From NCBI GenBank assembly GCA_946186115.1, contig CAMHLV010000004.1, positions 32,171-96,170 of the forward strand: a stretch of DNA of 64,000 nucleotides. The letters are read 5' to 3'. Each line of letters begins with the position of its first letter. Within the stretch, counting starts at the first letter, position 1. Positions 10,408 to 17,468 of this stretch are shown piece by piece. The stretch is from an uncultured Prevotella sp. (lineage in GTDB: Bacteria > Bacteroidota > Bacteroidia > Bacteroidales > Bacteroidaceae). A program made the translations under genes and the position numbers. The notes below the pieces were generated by a model. That model saw only the letters and a list, made by a program, of their open reading frames with translations, was not told where the DNA came from and did no database searches.

Positions 10408-12630
10408 ATGAAAAAACTAAATATTGTCTTGGCTTTCGTTGCCGCGTTGCTGTCAGCACACACGGCATCGGCCCGCCAGTTGTATATTGCGCCGGGTGAC
10501 GATGTCAAGACGACTATTGAGAGTCTGATGGCTGGCGACACCCTGTGGGTGCAGTCAGGCACATACAACGTCAGCGACCTCATCAACGTGAGACACTCCG
10601 GTTCGCGCCATCATCGCATCTGCGTCTTCGGATACGAGGAGGGTAGGGCAGTACTCGACTTCAGTAGCCAGCCACATACTGGCGACGACTATGCCGGCCA
10701 GTTTCGTGGAGTGCTGATGAATCCATTTGCCGACTACTGGTATTGGCGCGACATTGACTTCACCCATGCCGCCGACAATGGTATGAAACTTGAGGCCAGC
10801 TATTGTGTCATCGAACGCTGCAACTTCTATCGTAATGGCGATACCGGTCTGCAACTGGGATTCGACAAAGACGGCAATGGCGGCAACAACCGCAACCCCA
10901 AATTCCTCTTTGGTCGTTATAACCAGATTATCAACTGCGACTCGTATTACAACTACGACGTGCAGGATAATGGAGGTAATGCCGATGGTTTCGCCAACAA
11001 GCTCTATCCCGGACCGGGCAACGAGTGGCACGGCGACCGATGCTGGGGAAACTCCGACGACGGATGGGATCTCTACTATGCTGCATATCCCTGTCTGATA
11101 GAAAACTGCTGGGCCATCTGGAACGGATATCTCGAGGATGGCAGCATCGGCAAGAATGGCAATGGCTTCAAGCAGGGCGGCAACAAGCAGGGCGGTGGTT
11201 CCTACGGCGCTCACATCTTCCTCAACGATGTGGCAGCCTACAACCTCTACCACGGTTTCGACCAGAACAATCACAATGAGGGCAACTGGATAATCAATTG
11301 CACAGCCTTTGCCAATAAGCAGGTCAATTTCCGCTTCAACTGCAAGGTTGAACTACTGGGCAATACCGTGTTCCACCTGCGCAACTGCCTCGGATTCCGC
11401 CCTGGCGAGTCCAATCACCGCTTCTATATCACTCCCGACTCCAAGTACACCAACTGGCAGGATATCCTCGGCACGTCGCCCAACTACAATCAGGAGAAAG
11501 GCACTAACCCCGAGACGGGAGAACCATATAATAGCATCTCAAGTGCCAACTGGCCCGACTACGACGACCAGTTTGAGGACATCTCTTTGGAGACAGCCAT
11601 CAGTGCACGTCAGCCCAATGGCGAGCTGCCGCTGCGTTTTGCAAGACCTAAGGTTGGCTCTATTTTCGAAGACAAGGGTATGCCTATCGAGAATTTCGTG
11701 TGCTCTGACATTTTCCAGGAGCAGTATAAACTGGCCGGACAGTGGCTCGACGACTATTCTACTACCGTCACACTTCCATACAGCGGCTCTGCTCCCGACT
11801 ATGGAGCCTACGAGGCAGGATGGGAGCGCCCGGCCTATGATGCCGAGACGCTATTGTCTGAGAACGACGGCACCCTCTTCGACGCTGCTGAGGTGACCAC
11901 GGTCGATGGCAATGACTACATCGTTGAGCCGCTCATCGATGACTACCTGTTCCAGGATGCCACGCTTCCTGCCGATGTTACGGCATATCTCACCGATATG
12001 TCGTCGGCCAATCAGCTGCTGCCTACGTACTATGGCAAGAATGGCACCTGTCCCACCAAGATTGGCGCACTCTATGGCGGCGGCACCATGGGTGCCTGCA
12101 AGTTGGCCAAGAGCAGTGGCTATATCGAACTGACGCTGCCCTCGCTCAGTGTGCTGCGCAGTTTTCTCTATGGTGGTGGCAAGTCATCTACTATAAAGGT
12201 GCAGTGGAAGCGTCAGGGCGACAGCAGTTGGACCGATGGCGAGACATTCACCTTCGACCAGCGCATGATGGCCATCGACTTCACCCACTATGGTGTGCCC
12301 CAGAGCGTTAAGCCTGTTGTGGTTCGCATCAACAGCACCGGCTCCAACGATGTCTATATGACAAATCTTGTGGCATCAGGATTCAAGGAATATTCTGGGC
12401 AGACAACTGGCATTCGCCCGTTGCAGGCTGACATGCAGGCAACTTCCAACGGCATTATCATCTATGGCGATGTCGCTTCCATCACTGTCTGCGATGCCTC
12501 CGGACGTCAGGTTGCACAGTCGGCACTGTCGCAGTTCTGCAACCTCTCATCCCTCGGTCGCGGTGTCTATATGGTCAAGGCTCTTATGAAGGATGGCTCC
12601 ACCGTAGGCACCAAAGTGCTTAGGCGATAA
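10408..12630 (+). CDS. PL9-type lyase with C-terminal secretion domain
   Basis: 740-residue secreted enzyme; signal peptide ends near TASA. Starts directly with the PL9 beta-helix: D193 (ADGF), D217, D218, D221 (NSDDGWD) and K255 (GNGFK), spacings 24 and 34 as in Pel9A. Residues ~495-670 form a beta-sandwich resembling the C-terminal module of the 3560 gene product, and the end (VCDASGRQVAQSALS...LGRGVYMVKALMKDGSTVGTKVLRR in outline) looks like a type IX secretion type-A sorting domain. Last gene of the pectinase cluster, 12 bases after the esterase; it converges on cmk 26 bases downstream with no clear hairpin terminator between. Confidence 0.88.
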   Translation: MKKLNIVLAFVAALLSAHTASARQLYIAPGDDVKTTIESLMAGDTLWVQSGTYNVSDLINVRHSGSRHHRICVFGYEEGRAVLDFSSQPHTGDDYAGQFRGVLMNPFADYWYWRDIDFTHAADNGMKLEASYCVIERCNFYRNGDTGLQLGFDKDGNGGNNRNPKFLFGRYNQIINCDSYYNYDVQDNGGNADGFANKLYPGPGNEWHGDRCWGNSDDGWDLYYAAYPCLIENCWAIWNGYLEDGSIGKNGNGFKQGGNKQGGGSYGAHIFLNDVAAYNLYHGFDQNNHNEGNWIINCTAFANKQVNFRFNCKVELLGNTVFHLRNCLGFRPGESNHRFYITPDSKYTNWQDILGTSPNYNQEKGTNPETGEPYNSISSANWPDYDDQFEDISLETAISARQPNGELPLRFARPKVGSIFEDKGMPIENFVCSDIFQEQYKLAGQWLDDYSTTVTLPYSGSAPDYGAYEAGWERPAYDAETLLSENDGTLFDAAEVTTVDGNDYIVEPLIDDYLFQDATLPADVTAYLTDMSSANQLLPTYYGKNGTCPTKIGALYGGGTMGACKLAKSSGYIELTLPSLSVLRSFLYGGGKSSTIKVQWKRQGDSSWTDGETFTFDQRMMAIDFTHYGVPQSVKPVVVRINSTGSNDVYMTNLVASGFKEYSGQTTGIRPLQADMQATSNGIIIYGDVASITVCDASGRQVAQSALSQFCNLSSLGRGVYMVKALMKDGSTVGTKVLRR

Positions 12631-12656
12631 AAGCGCCTCCTGTAGGATACTGTATG

Positions 12657-13376
12657 TCATAGCACTCCGGCGTGCTTGTGGAACTGCTCAAGCAGCCACT
12701 CCTTCTGTTCGGCAATAGTCATATTGCTATTGTCGAGCAGTAGGGCATCGTCGGCACGGCGCAGTGGAGATACGGCACGGTGTGAGTCGATGTAGTCGCG
12801 CTCCTCAACGTTCTTTAGGATATCGGCATAGTCGGCCTCCATGCCTTTTGCCTTCAGCTCGTCGTAGCGGCGCTGGGCACGCACCTCGGCAGAGGCAGTG
12901 ACAAACACCTTCAGCTCGGCATTGGGGAATACCACGGTACCAATGTCGCGACCATCCATCACTACGCCGCCATCACGGCCCATTTCCTGTTGCTGGGCCA
13001 CCATAGCCTCGCGCACAAAATCGAGTGTAGCAATCGGGCTGACATGATTTGAGACCTCCATAGTGCGGATGTCCTTCTCTACGAGTTCACCGTTCAGATA
13101 AGTGTCAGGGCGGCCGGTTTCAGGATTGAACTTGAAAGAAATATGGATGTCGGGCATCTGACGGCGCAGTCCTTCCACGTCAATAGATGCCCCACCAATG
13201 GTCCCCGAGGGGGCTTCGTTAGTAAACAACCCATTCCGCAGGGCATAGAGTGTGACCGAGCGGTACATAGCTCCTGTATCAACATATACATAGCCCACTT
13301 CGCGGGCCAGGTCCTTGGCCATGGTGCTCTTTCCGCACGAGCTGTGGCCATCAATAGCTATGGTTATCTTTTTCAT
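12657..13376 (-). CDS. cmk: cytidylate kinase
   Basis: 239-residue cytosolic enzyme that phosphorylates CMP and dCMP with ATP. The Walker A loop GHSSCGKS sits at residues 10-17, followed by the [12 protein letters not shown]-binding segment and the [16 protein letters not shown] motif typical of Cmk. Length is normal. Lies downstream of porQ in the same direction with a 68-base gap filled by a hexamer-like TCGTTT repeat; porQ-cmk is a common order in Bacteroidales, so they are probably co-transcribed. Confidence 0.95.
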   Translation of the reverse strand: MKKITIAIDGHSSCGKSTMAKDLAREVGYVYVDTGAMYRSVTLYALRNGLFTNEAPSGTIGGASIDVEGLRRQMPDIHISFKFNPETGRPDTYLNGELVEKDIRTMEVSNHVSPIATLDFVREAMVAQQQEMGRDGGVVMDGRDIGTVVFPNAELKVFVTASAEVRAQRRYDELKAKGMEADYADILKNVEERDYIDSHRAVSPLRRADDALLLDNSNMTIAEQKEWLLEQFHKHAGVL

Positions 13377-13384
13377 GATTAGTT

Positions 13385-13445
13385 ATCGTTTTCGTTTTCG
13401 TTTTTCGTTTTCATTTTTCGTTTTCGTTATCGTTATCGTTTTCGT
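13385..13445. repeat. TCGTTT-type simple repeat between porQ and cmk
   Basis: About 60 bases made almost only of TCGTTT, TCGTTTT and TCGTTATCG units. The same vocabulary in reverse complement (AACGAAA, AACGATAACG) fills the gaps at 15206-15266 and 16284-16350. Probably a slippage-prone intergenic repeat; no function is evident. Confidence 0.8.
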
Positions 13446-14392
13446 TACATCGCGTAGCTGAGGTTAATCAGCAGCGAGTTGGCCGACACGTGGTATTTTG
13501 CGTAGGCAACCTGCAGTTTGAAGCGCTCCAACTGTATTCCGCCGCCAATTGATAGTCCTGCACCATGATTGCTTTCGCCCTCGCTGTCGGCTATCTTCAT
13601 CTCGCTCGATCGGCGGAAGTTATAGCCCGCGGCAATATAGATATTATCACCTATCAGCAGGTCGGCACCCACGGCCAGATGCTTTATCAGTCCCTGGTCC
13701 CAGTTGTTCAGTCGTGACAGCGTCGCTGACAGGCGCAGCGGCGAACCTATAAGCCGCTTGGAGACACCAAGTTGCAGGTCGAGAGGTATGCGCTCAAAGT
13801 CGTCCTCATACGCAGCAATCTGTCCTCCAAGATTCTTGGCTACTGCAGCCACCGACCACTGAGTATCCTCGTCGTAGTAGTTGATGCCTAAGTCTATGGC
13901 GACAGCCGCCGACGAATAGCTGGCAATATGCGAAGTGATGAATCGTGCTGTAATGCCACCGCTGAACTTGTTGCTCAGCAGATAGGCAAATGTTCCCGAC
14001 AAGGCAATGTCACGGGCCGAGAACGTTCCTGTCTCTATATTCTCTACCGTGGTCTCCTTCATCGAGCCGTAGTCCATGTATTGAGCTGCCACACCCCATG
14101 TACCACGCTCCTTATAAGCCTTCACAAACGATGCCGAGGCCGTCTTTGCCCCCTCCATGTATGTCATGAAGTTGAGGTTGAGGCTCTTGTCCGTCACGTT
14201 GCTGATGAGCGATGGATTGTGGAAGATGAGCGACGGGTCATCGTCGGTGATGGTGATATTGTTGCCGCCGAGAGCTGCTACGTGGGCACTCACAGGCAAG
14301 CGCAGAAAGCTATACACCTCCTGACTTTCCTGACCGCGTGCCACAAGGGCAGTCAAGGCCGTGATGACTATCAAAACACCCTTTTTCATCAT
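13445..14392 (-). CDS. porQ: type IX secretion system protein PorQ
   Basis: 315-residue outer-membrane beta-barrel of the PorV/PorQ (FadL-like) family that takes part in the type IX secretion machinery. A signal peptide (MKKGVLIVITALTALVARG) precedes the hallmark SFLRLPVSAHVAALGGNNI and DDDPSLIFHNPSL. The frame is open 18 codons further upstream, but those codons overlap the TACCTTTG promoter at 14404-14411, so the start is the Met at 14392 (or 14389). Its presence fits the sorting-like C-termini on the pectinases and adhesins in the window. Confidence 0.88.
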   Translation of the reverse strand: MMKKGVLIVITALTALVARGQESQEVYSFLRLPVSAHVAALGGNNITITDDDPSLIFHNPSLISNVTDKSLNLNFMTYMEGAKTASASFVKAYKERGTWGVAAQYMDYGSMKETTVENIETGTFSARDIALSGTFAYLLSNKFSGGITARFITSHIASYSSAAVAIDLGINYYDEDTQWSVAAVAKNLGGQIAAYEDDFERIPLDLQLGVSKRLIGSPLRLSATLSRLNNWDQGLIKHLAVGADLLIGDNIYIAAGYNFRRSSEMKIADSEGESNHGAGLSIGGGIQLERFKLQVAYAKYHVSANSLLINLSYAM

Positions 14393-14403
14393 TAAATCAA
14401 CGG

Positions 14404-14411
14404 CAAAGGTA
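14404..14411 (-). promoter_or_regulatory. -7 promoter element of porQ
   Basis: TACCTTTG on the minus strand, the Bacteroidota sigma-70-type -7 consensus, 11 bases before the chosen porQ start. It rules out the longer porQ frame. Confidence 0.7.
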
Positions 14412-14485
14412 CGAAAAATATTGTATAAACGCGTGATGGAACGCAATAATTATGAATTATGAATTGTGAATTATGAATTATTTCG

Positions 14486-14493
14486 TACCTTTG
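14486..14493 (+). promoter_or_regulatory. -7 promoter element of tonB
   Basis: TACCTTTG with a TTGTG -33-like element ~20 bases upstream (14464-14468). Transcription would start about at 14500, only a few bases before the ATG at 14502, giving an almost leaderless message. Confidence 0.65.
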
Positions 14494-14501
14494 CACTCGT
14501 C

Positions 14502-15206
14502 ATGGAACAAAAAAAGACACAGCGTGCTGACATGGAAAGGCGGCGCACAACGGGATTCCTCCTCGGTCTCACCTTTGTGCTGGCGCTGTTGTATATCGCT
14601 CTGGAGTGGAATTCTAATGATTCTGGCGGCGACTTCAATCCCTTGGATCTTCAGGATTTAGTTCATGAGAGTGAGCTTGTTCCGATGTCCAATGAGGAAA
14701 CTATTGCTCAGATGCAGCAGGAGAAGTCTGCCGACAAGGCCGAAAAGCTCCGGCTGGTTGACGACGATGTCGAACTGCCTTCACCCGAAGAGAATCATGA
14801 GGGCGAGGGCGACGACGACGAGACTCTGCTCGAACAACTTGAAGAAGAGCAGGACAAACCACTTGAGGCAATGGGTGTTGACCCGAATAATCCTCTCAAT
14901 TTTCATATTGCTGAAGACCTGCCCCAGTTTCCTGGCGGAGCTGTGGAGTTTATGAAGTGGCTTACCAAGAATTTGCGGTATCCTCATAATGCCCGCCGAA
15001 TGAAGGTTCAGGGCAAGGTAGTAGCCGTCTTCTACATCGAGAAAGACGGCAAGGTGACAGGCATAAAGGTCACCCAGTCGCTCTCTCCCGAGTGTGACCG
15101 AGAGGCATTGCGAGTGCTCCGCATGATGCCCGACTGGCAGCCCGGAATCCAAAACGACAAGCCCTGCCGCACCAAGGTCAGCATCCCTATTGTGTTTAAA
15201 CTCTAA
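14502..15206 (+). CDS. energy transducer TonB
   Basis: 234-residue inner-membrane-anchored protein that passes proton-motive energy to TonB-dependent outer-membrane receptors. One transmembrane helix near residues 17-34 (TTGFLLGLTFVLALLYIALEW in outline) follows the RADMERRRTT segment typical of Bacteroidota TonB proteins. An acidic linker (~60-125) replaces the usual Pro-rich spacer, and the TonB C-terminal domain spans ~145-234 (PQFPGGAVEFMKWL, GKVVAVFYIEKDGKV). The frame extends to 14466 but the promoter at 14486 makes the ATG at 14502 the start. The last codon and stop lie in a 13-bp tandem repeat. Heads an operon with the prenyl synthase and tatD. Confidence 0.88.
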   Translation: MEQKKTQRADMERRRTTGFLLGLTFVLALLYIALEWNSNDSGGDFNPLDLQDLVHESELVPMSNEETIAQMQQEKSADKAEKLRLVDDDVELPSPEENHEGEGDDDETLLEQLEEEQDKPLEAMGVDPNNPLNFHIAEDLPQFPGGAVEFMKWLTKNLRYPHNARRMKVQGKVVAVFYIEKDGKVTGIKVTQSLSPECDREALRVLRMMPDWQPGIQNDKPCRTKVSIPIVFKL

Positions 15207-15239
15207 CGAAATACTCTAACGAAATACTCTAACGAAATA
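15201..15239. repeat. 13-bp tandem repeat, three copies, overlapping the tonB stop codon
   Basis: CTCTAACGAAATA occurs three times head to tail (15201, 15214, 15227). The tonB stop codon (TAA, 15204-15206) is inside the first copy. Confidence 0.9.
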
Positions 15240-15243
15240 CGAA

Positions 15244-15266
15244 AACGAAACGCTTCGCTACGAAAA
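15244..15266. repeat. 23-bp dispersed repeat, copy 1
   Basis: Core ACGAAACGCTTCGCTACG, flanked by AACGAA units on the left and TTTTCAATT units on the right. An identical 23-bp copy is at 16306-16328, before the next gene of the operon. Confidence 0.85.
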
Positions 15267-15308
15267 ATTAATTTTCAATTCTTCAATTCTTCAAAATTTC
15301 AATTTGCA

Positions 15309-16283
15309 ATGAATACTTCCAACGACATCCTGCAAAAAGTCAACGACTTTCTGGCTGCACTGCCATACGACCGCAAGCCGGCATCACTCTACGAACCAGT
15401 AGAATATGTACTCTCGCTGGGCGGCAAGCGCATACGCCCTGTACTTATGCTGCTCAGCTATAATCTGTGGCGTGAGCAACCCGAGGACATCCTTATGCCT
15501 GCCGTTGGTCTCGAGACATATCATAACTACACACTGCTACACGACGACCTTATGGATAATGCCGACATGCGTCGCGGTCATGAGACCGTTCACCGTCGCT
15601 GGGATGCCAACAAAGCCATCCTCTCGGGCGACTCCATGCTCGTGCTGGCCTATCAGCGTGTGGCACAGGTGCCCGCCGATAAGCTGCAGCAGGTGCTCGA
15701 CCTCTTCACCGTTACCGCTCTCGAGATTGGCGAAGGACAGGAATACGATATGACGTTTGAGACACGCAACGACGTCACAGAGGATGAATACATAGAGATG
15801 ATCCGTCTGAAAACGTCGGTGCTGCTGGCCTGTGCCATGAAGATGGGTGCCATACTGGCCAATGCTCCCCAGCAGGATGTAGAGCGACTGTATAAAGTCG
15901 GTGAACAACTGGGTTTGGCTTTCCAGTTGCAAGACGACCTGCTCGATGTATATGGCGACCCCAAGGTGTTTGGCAAGGCCATTGGTGGCGACATCACTTC
16001 TAACAAGAAGACCTATATGCTCATCAATGCCGTAAATCGTGCCAATGCAGAGCAGCGTGCCGAACTGGAGCGCTGGATAAGTGCTACCGACTTTGACCGT
16101 TCAGAGAAAGTGGCTGCCGTCACCCGTCTCTACGATGAGATAGGTATCCGACAGTTGTGCGAGCAGAAGATAAACCACTATTTCGACCTTGCCCGTCAAA
16201 CCCTCAGCGAGGTTAATGTCCCCGAGGAGCGCAAGCATTATCTCCGCCAGTATATGGAAGAAATGCTACACAGGAATAAATGA
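15309..16283 (+). CDS. polyprenyl diphosphate synthase
   Basis: 324-residue all-alpha trans-prenyltransferase that condenses isopentenyl diphosphate with allylic diphosphates to make quinone side chains or related isoprenoids. The first aspartate-rich motif DDLMDNADMRRG is at ~residues 78-89, the second (LQDDLLDVYGD) at ~208-218; GGKRIRP near residue 38 binds diphosphate. Chain length of the product cannot be read from the sequence; FPP/GGPP or octaprenyl are all possible. Located between tonB and tatD in the same direction. Confidence 0.93.
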   Translation: MNTSNDILQKVNDFLAALPYDRKPASLYEPVEYVLSLGGKRIRPVLMLLSYNLWREQPEDILMPAVGLETYHNYTLLHDDLMDNADMRRGHETVHRRWDANKAILSGDSMLVLAYQRVAQVPADKLQQVLDLFTVTALEIGEGQEYDMTFETRNDVTEDEYIEMIRLKTSVLLACAMKMGAILANAPQQDVERLYKVGEQLGLAFQLQDDLLDVYGDPKVFGKAIGGDITSNKKTYMLINAVNRANAEQRAELERWISATDFDRSEKVAAVTRLYDEIGIRQLCEQKINHYFDLARQTLSEVNVPEERKHYLRQYMEEMLHRNK

Positions 16284-16305
16284 CGATAACGTGAACGTGA
16301 ACGAT

Positions 16306-16328
16306 AACGAAACGCTTCGCTACGAAAA
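16306..16328. repeat. 23-bp dispersed repeat, copy 2
   Basis: Identical to 15244-15266. It is preceded by AACGATAACG/AACGTGAACG units (16284-16305) and followed by AACGAAAA units, then by a TTTTCAATT/TTCTCAATT array. Confidence 0.85.
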
Positions 16329-16356
16329 CGAAAATACGAAAGACGAAAACTCAAAA

Positions 16357-16416
16357 ATTTCAATTTTCAATTCTCAATTTTCAATTTTCAATTCTCAATT
16401 TTCAATTCTCAATTTG
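16357..16416. repeat. TTTTCAATT / TTCTCAATT repeat array running into the tatD start codon
   Basis: About 60 bases of near-perfect 8- to 9-base units (TTTTCAA, TTCTCAA). The apparent tatD start codon TTG (16414-16416) is the last piece of the array. Related stretches occur inside tatD at 16690-16724 and between fabG and rluA at 62333-62364. Confidence 0.85.
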
Positions 16417-17244
16417 AACTACATCGACACCCATTGCCATCTTGACGGCGAGGAATTCAATGAAGACCGCGATGCCGTCGTTCAGCGAGCCCGCGAGGCT
16501 GGCTGCGAGGCAGTATTCCTGCCCGCCATCGACTTGAAGACGTGCCACACCGTCCTCGACACCTGTTCGCGTTATCCCGGCTATTGCTATCCCATGCTCG
16601 GACTGCATCCTGAAGAAGTTCGTGCCGACTGGCGCGACCAGCTTGCCGCCATCCGCGCTCTGCTTGGAAATCAGAATCATGGGCAATCTCAAATTTTCAA
16701 TTTTCAATTTTCATTTTTCAATTGTTTAGGAATTGGCGAGGTTGGACTTGACTTCTATTGGAGTCGCGAGTTTGAGGAGGAACAGCTGTTGGCTTTTGAG
16801 GAGCAGGTACGTTGGTCGGTAGAGACGCGTCTGCCGCTGATGATTCATTGTCGCAAGGCCCAAAACGAGATGGTCACTATATTAAAAAGGTACGCACGCG
16901 AACTGCCTGGTGGAGTGTTCCACTGCTTTGCCGGCAACGAGCAGGAAGCCCGCCAGTTGTTGGAGTTCCCGCAGTTTGTCCTTGGTATCGGCGGAGTGTC
17001 CACATTTAAGAAAAGCCATCTGCCCGAAGTGCTTCCCGCCTGTGTGCCCCTCGACCGCATTGTTCTCGAGACCGATGCTCCCTATATGGCTCCAGTTCCC
17101 ATGCGTGGTAAGCGTAATGAGCCAGCCTTCGTCCGTCACGTCATCACACGCCTTGCCGAGGCATACGGCATCATCGAAGAAGAACTCTGCCGGCAGACCA
17201 CAGCCAATGTCCGTCGCGTGTTTAAAATAACGCCAGGCACCTGA
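16414..17244 (+). CDS. tatD: TatD family metal-dependent hydrolase
   Basis: 276-residue cytosolic TIM-barrel nuclease of the amidohydrolase superfamily. Metal ligands are visible: THCHLD at the N-terminus, GEVGLDFYW, MIHCRKA, FHCFAGN and ETDAPY. The frame is open from 16189 through the end of the prenyl synthase, but homology begins at NYIDTHCHLD, so TTG at 16414 is the likely start; no ATG is available. Residues ~91-104 (SQIFNFQFSFFNC) are encoded by the same TTTTCAATT repeat found in the intergenic array, inserted in frame where the family has a short variable linker before GEVGLD. The stop codon lies in the loop of a perfect terminator hairpin. Confidence 0.9.
   Translation: MNYIDTHCHLDGEEFNEDRDAVVQRAREAGCEAVFLPAIDLKTCHTVLDTCSRYPGYCYPMLGLHPEEVRADWRDQLAAIRALLGNQNHGQSQIFNFQFSFFNCLGIGEVGLDFYWSREFEEEQLLAFEEQVRWSVETRLPLMIHCRKAQNEMVTILKRYARELPGGVFHCFAGNEQEARQLLEFPQFVLGIGGVSTFKKSHLPEVLPACVPLDRIVLETDAPYMAPVPMRGKRNEPAFVRHVITRLAEAYGIIEEELCRQTTANVRRVFKITPGT
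16690..16724. repeat. TTTTCAATT repeat inside tatD
   Basis: 35 bases with the vocabulary of the intergenic array at 16357-16416, here translated in frame as a Phe/Asn/Gln-rich insert within tatD. Confidence 0.85.
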
Positions 17245-17259
17245 AAGTGCCTGGCGTTA
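17228..17259. terminator. bidirectional terminator between tatD and the 17266 gene
   Basis: Perfect 13-bp stem (TAACGCCAGGCAC at 17228-17240 with its complement at 17247-17259) and a 6-base loop, followed by TTTTATT on the plus strand and preceded by A-rich sequence for the minus strand. The tatD stop (17242-17244) is in the loop. Confidence 0.88.
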
Positions 17260-17265
17260 CTGCTT

Positions 17266-17448
17266 TTATTCGTCATCTTCATCACCCCAGCCATATCTGC
17301 GGCCATTGAATTCTCCATCCCATGGATCATCCGTTGGCGTGATGTCCTGATTGTCCTTTTCAGGATCAAACTGCGACTGCATCAGAATCTGTTTCGTCTT
17401 GCAGACGTGCACCCGTGTCGTAGGTGTCATATATGCTTTCTTCTTCAT
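17266..17448 (-). CDS. small conserved Bacteroidales-type peptide
   Basis: 60 residues starting MKKKAYMTPTTRVHVCKTKQ; the frame reaches 17472 but this Met fits the common MKKK-Y-xPT pattern of short Bacteroidales proteins that accompany secreted adhesins. The C-terminal half is very acidic and aromatic (DDPWDGEFNGRRYGWGDEDDE). No signal peptide or membrane segment. It lies 20 bases after the stop of the giant adhesin gene and probably shares its transcript. Function unknown; it might be a precursor peptide or a chaperone-like partner, which is inference only. Confidence 0.55.
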   Translation of the reverse strand: MKKKAYMTPTTRVHVCKTKQILMQSQFDPEKDNQDITPTDDPWDGEFNGRRYGWGDEDDE

Positions 17449-17468
17449 AGTCTTTTCTTTTTTAATTC

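Noticed and set aside
1..12630. Calling the pectinase cluster a full polysaccharide utilization locus
   Set aside because: No SusC/SusD pair or hybrid two-component/ECF regulator is present in the window; they may lie upstream of base 1.
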